Shown here: positions 43,134 to 48,380 of the stretch, one piece after another
How positions within the stretch are numbered: the first letter of the stretch is position 1
Layout: each line of letters opens with the position of its first letter
From: SMXL01 sp036985715
GTDB taxonomy: Bacteria > Bacteroidota > Rhodothermia > Rhodothermales > UBA10348
Direction of reading: 5' to 3'
Assembly (NCBI GenBank): GCA_036985715.1
Contig: BTQE01000010.1
Location: 1-48,380, forward strand
Length of the DNA: 48,380 bases
Program-made: the position numbers and the translations under genes
Notes under the pieces: model-generated
The model's input: only the letters and a program-made list of their open reading frames with translations
The model's database searches: none
Told to the model about the DNA's origin: nothing

Positions 43134-43157
43134 CGGACTGCACCGGGATGCAGTCCG
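43134..43157. promoter_or_regulatory. strong hairpin just upstream of a lipoprotein gene
   Basis: CGGACTGCA, a 6-nt loop (CCGGGA) and TGCAGTCCG make a perfect 9-bp GC-rich stem that ends 16 bp before the ATG at 43174. A weak T stretch follows (CTATTTT). It could be an intrinsic terminator of upstream transcription or a structure controlling the lipoprotein mRNA. The rest of the 290-bp gap (42882-43173) holds only a smaller AAGAATCA/TGATTCTT inverted repeat at 42962-42982. Confidence 0.55.
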
Positions 43158-43173
43158 CTATTTTAAGGTCAGC

Positions 43174-43602
43174 ATGAAAGTCGTGTACAGGACCATCTTG
43201 GCTGCTCTGCTCGTCTGGGTGCTGTCTTCCTGCGCGCCAAGCATTGCCCCGTTCAGCCAACAGGCGTACCAGTACGCAACTGAGCTCAAAGTTGAAACTC
43301 TTTCTCTCATGGAGCGAGCAGAAAATTCTTTCGCGGACAATCTGACTCATGTTGAAAAACTCAAAATGGATCTCGCGAAAGCATACGAGTTTGCCAAAGG
43401 CAGGCCTCGCAACGAACACTCCGCGCGTCAGTGGGAGATTCTCATCGATCCGGAAAGAAACCTGATCGGTGGTTTTCTCTCCCGCTGGGAATCGGAGCGT
43501 CAGTTGAGCTTCCCATTCATCCAGCAATCACAACTCCTGATCGCAGATGCTTTCGATACCGTTATCGGCCTCGAAAGTGGAAAAGTCCGGTTTGATGATT
43601 AA
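43174..43602 (+). CDS. short lipoprotein, unknown function
   Basis: A 142-residue protein with a lipoprotein signal MKVVYRTILAALLVWVLSSC (lipobox VLSSC, Cys20). The mature part is largely helical (YATELKVETLSLMERAENSFADNLTHVEKLKMDLAKAYEFAKG), a coiled region. No family is recognised. Eighteen bp later on the same strand comes another small protein of unknown function, so the two form a probable operon and may interact. Confidence 0.72.
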   Translation: MKVVYRTILAALLVWVLSSCAPSIAPFSQQAYQYATELKVETLSLMERAENSFADNLTHVEKLKMDLAKAYEFAKGRPRNEHSARQWEILIDPERNLIGGFLSRWESERQLSFPFIQQSQLLIADAFDTVIGLESGKVRFDD

Positions 43603-43620
43603 TACCCAGAAGGTGCGAAA

Positions 43621-43947
43621 GTGAACAACGAATCGTTTTTAGATGATGTCATGTCTATTCTCGCCGATCAGGTCCGGGAAAATTTGCCGTCCATGCGCGA
43701 GGTGATTCTGACGTCAGGTCGAGATGCCCTTCGAAAATCCAGCCAGGACATTGCCAGATGGAACGCAATGCTTGCAGCCGGAAGTATCTCGTCCAAGGAA
43801 TACAAATGGCTGGTAAATTCTCGCATCTCCGTTATCGAAATGGACACTTTGAAAGCGGCAGGACTGGCTCTCTCCCGAATCGACGAATTTCGGGCATCAC
43901 TCGTTCAGTCAATTACCGGCGCCGCACTTCGAGTTGTTGGCGTTTGA
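43621..43947 (+). CDS. small helical protein, probable partner of the lipoprotein
   Basis: A 108-residue protein with a GTG start, entirely helical in appearance (FLDDVMSILADQVRENLPSMREVILTSG... AALRVVGV). It has no signal, no transmembrane segment and no recognised family. It follows the lipoprotein gene by 18 bp. The two probably work together in an unknown envelope function; the lipoprotein would be outside and this one inside, which makes a direct contact doubtful. Confidence 0.6.
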   Translation: MNNESFLDDVMSILADQVRENLPSMREVILTSGRDALRKSSQDIARWNAMLAAGSISSKEYKWLVNSRISVIEMDTLKAAGLALSRIDEFRASLVQSITGAALRVVGV

Positions 43948-44146
43948 GCTGACCCGTTCCTTTGCCACTCGCGTTTGATGCGTATTTCTTACGGTGTGCG
44001 GGTGAGTCTGCCACCGCCGCCTCCGGCATTCAACATATCTGTCATACAACTCGAACGCGTGCTTGCACTCATTCCGTAAAGAGGCTATGTTGGACGACTC
44101 AATTGAGCGCGTAAATCCTCCCCCTTGTCCTGTCTGAGAGTTGTAG

Positions 44147-46180
44147 ATGAGTGAGCAGACCTACCTAGTGACGGCTCGAAAATATCGTCCCCAACTCTTT
44201 GGTGATATGGTCTCCCAGGAACATGTCTCCGAGACTCTCAAGAATGCCATCCGGCTCGACCGACTCGCTCACGCCTATATGTTTGCGGGGCCCAGGGGCG
44301 TAGGCAAAACTACCGCAGCACGGATTCTGGCAAAGGCCGTCAATTGCACGACTCCACTCGAGGATCGAGTAGATGGGGCGGAGCCATGCCGAACGTGCGA
44401 ATCCTGCAAGTCTTTTGAAGAGGGCCGCAACCTTAACATTCTCGAAATAGACGCAGCGTCAAACAACAAGGTGGATGACGCCCGCGACTTGCGCGACACG
44501 GTTCGGATTCCGCCTCAGGGCGCCAAGATGAAAATCTATATCATCGATGAAGTCCACATGCTCACGACTTCAGCTTTCAATGCGCTTCTAAAAACGCTGG
44601 AAGAGCCGCCGCCGTACGTGTCGTTCATTTTTGCAACCACGGAACCCCAAAAGGTTCTCCCCACCATTCAATCCCGATGTCAGCGTTTCGATTTCAGACG
44701 AATCGCCATTCCGGAGATTATTTCTCGTCTCAAACAGATTTGCAATGAAGAGAAGATCACGTCAGATGAGGCCTCGTTGATGCTCATTGCTCGAAAGGGC
44801 GACGGTGCACTGCGCGATGCACTATCCGTATTCGACCAGGCTGTGTCATTATGTGGAACTGAATTGGTCATCGATGAGCTGATCAAGGCGCTTGGGGTTG
44901 TGGACACAGATTTGTATTTCGATGTGACCGACGCCGCCGAAACGGGTGATGTCGGTCGCGTGATCCGAATCGTCGAACAGATCGTTCGGTCGGGATATGA
45001 TCTTCAGGAGTTTCTTGACGGCCTCGCCGAGCACCTCCGTAATCTGCTGGTGATCAAAACGGTCGGAGATCGGACGCTTCTCGAAGCGATTGCAGAGGTT
45101 CAGGATAGGTATGAGGCGGAAGCCAATCGATTTACCGAATCAGTTCTCCTCAGATACGTCCATATTGTCGGCGAAACAGCGGATTCGCTCCGTAATACGC
45201 GTCAACCCCGGCTGCGCCTGGAAATGGCGCTGCTAAAGATGGCAAGTCTACCGTCTGCCGTCGACATCAAGACGGCGCTCGAGAAAATCGAAAAACTTGA
45301 ATCCATTGCACAGAATCCATCGGTTTTTAAGTCCACTGACCTGGGCGTGACGCCGGCAAAGGGAAAAGCAGTTGTGAGTATTGCTGGACCTGCAAAGCCG
45401 GTAGAGAATTCCAAAGAATCCGCGCCAGCCAAATCCGAAGAGGAACCTACGCTTCGTGAGGAGCCCGACTCGCCGGAATCGGCCGAGCAATCCGAGTCAC
45501 CAGAATCGTCTGAGTCGGCCGAGGCATCCGAATCGGCCGTGCCAGCAACCGACCCGGCACTCGAACCACCCGCAGATTCCCCCGGGCAGGTTCCCAGCTC
45601 GCCAGCGCCGTCTCACGAACCCGCGTCCGTCCAGGTTGAAACGAGTACGCTAGGTCTACCTTTCGACGCTCCCGCACTCAAACGACCCAGCCCGAAGTCG
45701 AAAAACACGTTTAGTACGGAGTCCGTACTAGTTGAGACAGATAGTACGGCTGACGTACTAGTTGTGGATACCCCGGTTGAAATTGCGGTTGAAATTGCGC
45801 GCGAAGTATCCGAATCCATCTCCAGCGCCTGGGCACAAGTCATTACCGACACGATGGAAACGCAGATCCGACTCGGATCTCTTCTTCGCCATACGAAAGT
45901 GATCACTGTTCGCGAAGGTCTGATCGAAATCGGCGTTCCCGATGCGTTTCACGAACGAATTTTGCGAGGCGATAGGAACCGCCTGTCGAAGCTACTCGAG
46001 GAAGCTGCATCGACTGAAATCGGCGACCTCCACTTTGTGGTCTGCGAGGATATTGCGAACGATTCTGATACCTCGAGCCGCTCAGAATTTGACGCACGTG
46101 GATTTCTCCAAAAGAAATGTGAAGAAAACCCGGCAGTGCAGTCTCTTGTGGAGCGTTTTGGCGGTGAAATCGTATGGTAA
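44147..46180 (+). CDS. dnaX: DNA polymerase III subunit gamma/tau
   Basis: A 677-residue clamp-loader ATPase: Walker A GPRGVGKT (about residues 48-55), four Cys of the zinc module (NCTTPLE, CRTCESCKSF), Walker B IYIIDEVHML and sensor IQSRCQRFDFR. Domain III follows to about residue 375. A long Pro/Ser/Glu-rich linker runs from about 420 to 530 and then a C-terminal tau-specific domain (SAWAQVITDTMETQIRLGSLLRHTKV). It heads the dnaX-ybaB-recR cluster, as in many bacteria. The linker contains two TAGTACG/CGTACTA palindromes and, right before them, an A-run where a -1 shift would end at once. Confidence 0.96.
   Translation: MSEQTYLVTARKYRPQLFGDMVSQEHVSETLKNAIRLDRLAHAYMFAGPRGVGKTTAARILAKAVNCTTPLEDRVDGAEPCRTCESCKSFEEGRNLNILEIDAASNNKVDDARDLRDTVRIPPQGAKMKIYIIDEVHMLTTSAFNALLKTLEEPPPYVSFIFATTEPQKVLPTIQSRCQRFDFRRIAIPEIISRLKQICNEEKITSDEASLMLIARKGDGALRDALSVFDQAVSLCGTELVIDELIKALGVVDTDLYFDVTDAAETGDVGRVIRIVEQIVRSGYDLQEFLDGLAEHLRNLLVIKTVGDRTLLEAIAEVQDRYEAEANRFTESVLLRYVHIVGETADSLRNTRQPRLRLEMALLKMASLPSAVDIKTALEKIEKLESIAQNPSVFKSTDLGVTPAKGKAVVSIAGPAKPVENSKESAPAKSEEEPTLREEPDSPESAEQSESPESSESAEASESAVPATDPALEPPADSPGQVPSSPAPSHEPASVQVETSTLGLPFDAPALKRPSPKSKNTFSTESVLVETDSTADVLVVDTPVEIAVEIAREVSESISSAWAQVITDTMETQIRLGSLLRHTKVITVREGLIEIGVPDAFHERILRGDRNRLSKLLEEAASTEIGDLHFVVCEDIANDSDTSSRSEFDARGFLQKKCEENPAVQSLVERFGGEIVW
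45701..45760 (+). promoter_or_regulatory. A-run plus two hairpin repeats in dnaX: possible -1 frameshift signal
   Basis: AAA AAC (45701-45706) is followed after 5 nt by TAGTACG, GAGTC, CGTACTA (45712-45730), a 7-bp stem, and then by a second copy TAGTACG, GCTGA, CGTACTA at 45742-45760. The repeat unit is 30 bp and codes STESVLVETD/STADVLVVDT. In the -1 frame the first codons after the A-run are GAA AAA CAC GTT TAG, so a shifted ribosome stops within five codons. This resembles the E. coli dnaX arrangement, but the heptamer (G AAA AAC) is not a canonical slippery site. Confidence 0.4.
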
Positions 46181-46239
46181 TTCCCCGCTCGATCTGATCG
46201 ACGCGACAGCCTGGCTATTTCCTTATAAAGAGTATCAAG

Positions 46240-46578
46240 ATGACAGATGAGATGAATATGGCCGATATGCTCGGCAAGATGGTGGACATACAAAAGAAGA
46301 TGTCGGAGGCGCAGGACGAGCTCGCCAAACACGAGGTGACCGCAGAGGCCGGCGGAGGCATGGTGAAGGTCACTGCCAATGGCCAACAACGAGTTACGGC
46401 GATTTCGATCGAAAAAGAAGTGCTTGATCCGGATGACATTGAGCTGCTCGAAGATCTTATCATCGCCGGTGTCAATAAGGCGCTCGATGAAGCAGCCAAC
46501 GTGGCTAAAGGCGAAATGGCTCGAGCTGCGGGTAGTTTTTTGCCACCGGGAATGGATCCGAGCCGCTTTGGCCTTTAG
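46240..46578 (+). CDS. YbaB/EbfC nucleoid-associated protein
   Basis: A 112-residue protein with the YbaB pattern: ADMLGKMVDIQKKMSEAQDELAKHEVTAEAGGGMVKVTANGQQRVTAISIEKEVLDPDDIELLEDLIIAGVNKALDEAANVAKGEMARAAG, the conserved dimer helix and central strand set. These proteins bind DNA as dimers and are typically encoded between dnaX and recR, as here. Start at the ATG at 46240, 59 bp after dnaX; an internal in-frame Met (46255) is also possible. A cotranscript with recR (10 bp downstream) is likely. Confidence 0.95.
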   Translation: MTDEMNMADMLGKMVDIQKKMSEAQDELAKHEVTAEAGGGMVKVTANGQQRVTAISIEKEVLDPDDIELLEDLIIAGVNKALDEAANVAKGEMARAAGSFLPPGMDPSRFGL

Positions 46579-46588
46579 TTGAGAATCT

Positions 46589-47209
46589 ATGCATTTCACT
46601 TCGGAATCGGTCGAAACGCTCGTTGAGCAGCTCTCAAAATTACCCACGATAGGAAGAAAAACGGCGCAGCGACTGGCATTGTTCATTCTGAAAATGTCTT
46701 CTGACGATGTCAGACAGATCGCGGACGCCCTCATCGCAGTAAAGGAGCGTGTCATCTTCTGTTCGACGTGTTACAACGTTACAGATGAGGATCCCTGTCC
46801 CATTTGTCAATCGATAAAACGAGATCAGACACTGATCTGCGTGGTGGAAGAGCCCGGCGACGTGGTCGCCATCGAACGAACACACGGGTACCAAGGGGTC
46901 TATCATGTGCTCGGTGGTGTGATATCTCCCCTCGACGGAATAGGCCCGGATGATCTTCGGGTGAGAGAATTGGTCGAAAGGCTGAAACCATCCATCAGTG
47001 GAGAATCCACGACAAACGTTCAGGAAGTGATCCTCGCTGTAAATCCAAGTGTGGAAGGCGATACGACGGCTTATTACATCTCTCAGCTCCTTGCGCCGTT
47101 TCAGGTCAAAGTCTCCAGACTCGCGCGTGGGATTCCGATTGGAAGCAATCTCGAGTTCACAGACGAAGCCACGCTCTCGCGGGCTATCGAGAGTCGCGTC
47201 GAGCTGTAA
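46589..47209 (+). CDS. recR: recombination mediator protein RecR
   Basis: A 206-residue protein with the full RecR layout: helix-hairpin-helix at the N-terminus (LSKLPTIGRKTAQRLALFIL), the four-Cys zinc finger CSTCYNVTDEDPCPIC, the Toprim domain opening LICVVEEPGDVVAIERTHGYQGVYHVLGG and a C-terminal LARGIPIGSNLEFTDEATLSRAIESR Walker-like stretch. It works with RecO to load RecA at gaps. It is 10 bp from ybaB. Confidence 0.97.
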   Translation: MHFTSESVETLVEQLSKLPTIGRKTAQRLALFILKMSSDDVRQIADALIAVKERVIFCSTCYNVTDEDPCPICQSIKRDQTLICVVEEPGDVVAIERTHGYQGVYHVLGGVISPLDGIGPDDLRVRELVERLKPSISGESTTNVQEVILAVNPSVEGDTTAYYISQLLAPFQVKVSRLARGIPIGSNLEFTDEATLSRAIESRVEL

Positions 47210-47254
47210 AAGCATCACGACCACGGGCAACGACCGACTCTTTCTAACGAAGAC

Positions 47255-48380
47255 ATGATTCAGCCGACTCGACAGTCTCTGTGGTTCTCCCCTGCCGCCC
47301 GGTGGGTGCTCTTCGGGGTCGTTATCCTGATTCTCGGCGGGTACGTCGTGTATCCAAGCATTCAACTCGTGAGTGAGGGCTTTAAACTCTCTGCCATCAC
47401 CGAACTGTTCTCTTCCGTTCGATCAGCCAATGTCCGGGCCCTGGGCAATTCGGTTTGGATTTCCCTTTGGACCGTCTTGGGCTCGGCCGTTGTCGGTACA
47501 TCGCTCGCCTACCTTTTCTTTCGTTTTGACTTCAGGCTCAAAAAGGTCCTCATGGGCCTTGCCGCCCTCCCGCTCGCACTGCCACCACTTGTCGGTGTCC
47601 TGGCCTTTCTGTTTCTGTATGGTGAAAGCGGCATCCTGCCGAGAAGCCTCCAATTGCTGTTCAACCTGGAAACGATTCCGTTTTCTTTCAACGGACTCTG
47701 GGCCGTCCTACTCGTGCACGTCTATTCGATGTATGTCTTCTTTTACCTCTTCTGCTCGGCTGCCCTTAGAAACGTCGATCGCAGCCTCGTAGAAGCATCG
47801 TACGATACGGGCGCCGGTCAGGTACGCACCTTTTTTCAGATCATTCTGCCGCAGCTCCGAGGCGCCGTCGTGAGCTCCTCGCTCCTGGTTTTTATGATCT
47901 CAATGGCCTCCTTCACTGCCCCGCTCCTGTTTGCCGGGTCGGAAAATTTCATGACGCTTCAGATATACAATTACAAAACAAATGGAAACTTGGAGGCCGC
48001 CGCCACGATCTCCATCGTCCTGACTGCGATATGTCTGTTGTTTCTCATTCTGATGGAATTCAGATCACAGGCCAAACAGTCGACGACGGCCTCAAAGGGA
48101 GCCGCTCCGCTGGCCGTACCCATTAAATCGGGATGGGGCAGGTTTTTTGCGCTGACCGTCGGCATTGTGTTGCTGACCCTCCTTCTTCTTCCTATCGCTA
48201 CCATCGTTCTTATCTCTTTTGTGAAAGAAGGAAGTTGGACGTATCAGGTCTTTCCTCAGGAGTACACGTGGGTCAACTACGGCAATCTCGTCTCGCAGAA
48301 GGATGTCCTTGAACCCATTATCAACAGTCTTCAGATGGCCGCAATCGCGACCACAGGAAATGTTCTGTTTGGGGTTATGG
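47255..48380 (+). CDS. iron-type ABC transporter permease (truncated by window edge)
   Basis: From the ATG at 47255 the frame stays open to the right edge (375 codons). It has the hydrophobic pattern of a fused two-module permease of the AfuB/FbpB type. The EAA loop of the first module is EASYDTGAGQVRTFFQIILPQL, which couples to the ATPase. A second module begins near RFFALTVGIVLLTLLLLPIATIVL. These permeases import ferric iron through a periplasmic binding protein; the other subunits lie beyond the window. The cluster with heme uptake is not contiguous. Confidence 0.85.
   Translation, partial: MIQPTRQSLWFSPAARWVLFGVVILILGGYVVYPSIQLVSEGFKLSAITELFSSVRSANVRALGNSVWISLWTVLGSAVVGTSLAYLFFRFDFRLKKVLMGLAALPLALPPLVGVLAFLFLYGESGILPRSLQLLFNLETIPFSFNGLWAVLLVHVYSMYVFFYLFCSAALRNVDRSLVEASYDTGAGQVRTFFQIILPQLRGAVVSSSLLVFMISMASFTAPLLFAGSENFMTLQIYNYKTNGNLEAAATISIVLTAICLLFLILMEFRSQAKQSTTASKGAAPLAVPIKSGWGRFFALTVGIVLLTLLLLPIATIVLISFVKEGSWTYQVFPQEYTWVNYGNLVSQKDVLEPIINSLQMAAIATTGNVLFGVM

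Noticed and set aside
42994..43527. 177-codon minus-strand frame over the lipoprotein gene
   Set aside because: Antisense to a gene with a clear lipobox; no start context or family.
45949..46755. 268-codon minus-strand frame over the dnaX end and ybaB
   Set aside because: Antisense shadow of two recognised genes; composition is Ser/Arg-biased.
46640..47365. 241-codon frame on the minus strand over recR
   Set aside because: It is the antisense of the clearly conserved RecR and has no family pattern.
1..48380. tRNA, rRNA or CRISPR features
   Set aside because: No cloverleaf with conserved tRNA bases, no rRNA-like segment and no regularly spaced palindromic repeats with unique spacers were seen by eye.

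Overview
The window looks like a chromosomal segment of a Rhodothermota/Bacteroidota-type bacterium. The main clues are a secreted YCF48-like propeller whose C-terminus reads YPNPF...TTIGYTL (FlgD-like / type IX secretion sorting type), Hanks-type kinases fused to TPR or TolB-like propellers, an HmuY-type heme lipoprotein next to a TonB receptor, and many lipobox-bearing lipoproteins. This assignment is an inference from gene content; there is no rRNA in the window. Base composition is near 50% G+C throughout, with short AT-rich islands at regulatory regions.

Layout. 1-9.2 kb: the tail of an alpha/beta hydrolase, the propeller, a TetR regulator with near-identical palindromes on both sides, a lipoprotein, a pirin, a lipoprotein amidase, an ECF sigma factor with its partner membrane protein, a secreted M24 peptidase and a GNAT acetyltransferase. 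9.3-12.8 kb: a PLP aminotransferase and ornithine-cyclodeaminase-like pair, a DUF1080 protein and a lipoprotein. 12.8-17.1 kb: a catalytically dead ImuB-like Y-family protein with an SOS-box-like site upstream, an AhpD-like protein, an ArsC-like reductase, a five-unit 14-bp repeat, and a tightly overlapping operon of a beta-propeller, a ubiquitin-like protein ending in Gly-Gly and a small four-helix membrane protein. 17.2-26.6 kb is accessory and partly decaying: a Tat/Cys-rich protein, a VOC gene with no usable start, a mobile-mystery A/B pair whose Fic half carries one nonsense codon, an HTH/PLP pair, an AbrB/PIN toxin-antitoxin module flanked by a 59-bp direct duplication, and a BBE-like FAD oxidase.

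26.6-34.5 kb: two adjacent Hanks kinases with different C-terminal halves, an APC transporter and a MerR-like regulator divergent from the next operon. 34.6-38.2 kb: a heme-uptake operon (TonB receptor, HmuY lipoprotein, 7-TM protein). 38.3-41.4 kb: two convergent multicopper oxidases, one broken by two compensating frameshifts near its N-terminus and one whose copper-binding motifs occur in permuted order. 41.4-42.5 kb: DinB. 42.6-47.2 kb: small envelope proteins, then dnaX-ybaB-recR. The window ends inside an iron-type ABC permease.

Most interesting for follow-up are the propeller/ubiquitin-like/membrane operon, a hairpin plus A-run plus immediate -1 stop in dnaX that resembles the E. coli tau/gamma frameshift arrangement, the permuted multicopper oxidase, and the solitary ImuB-like gene with a possible LexA site.
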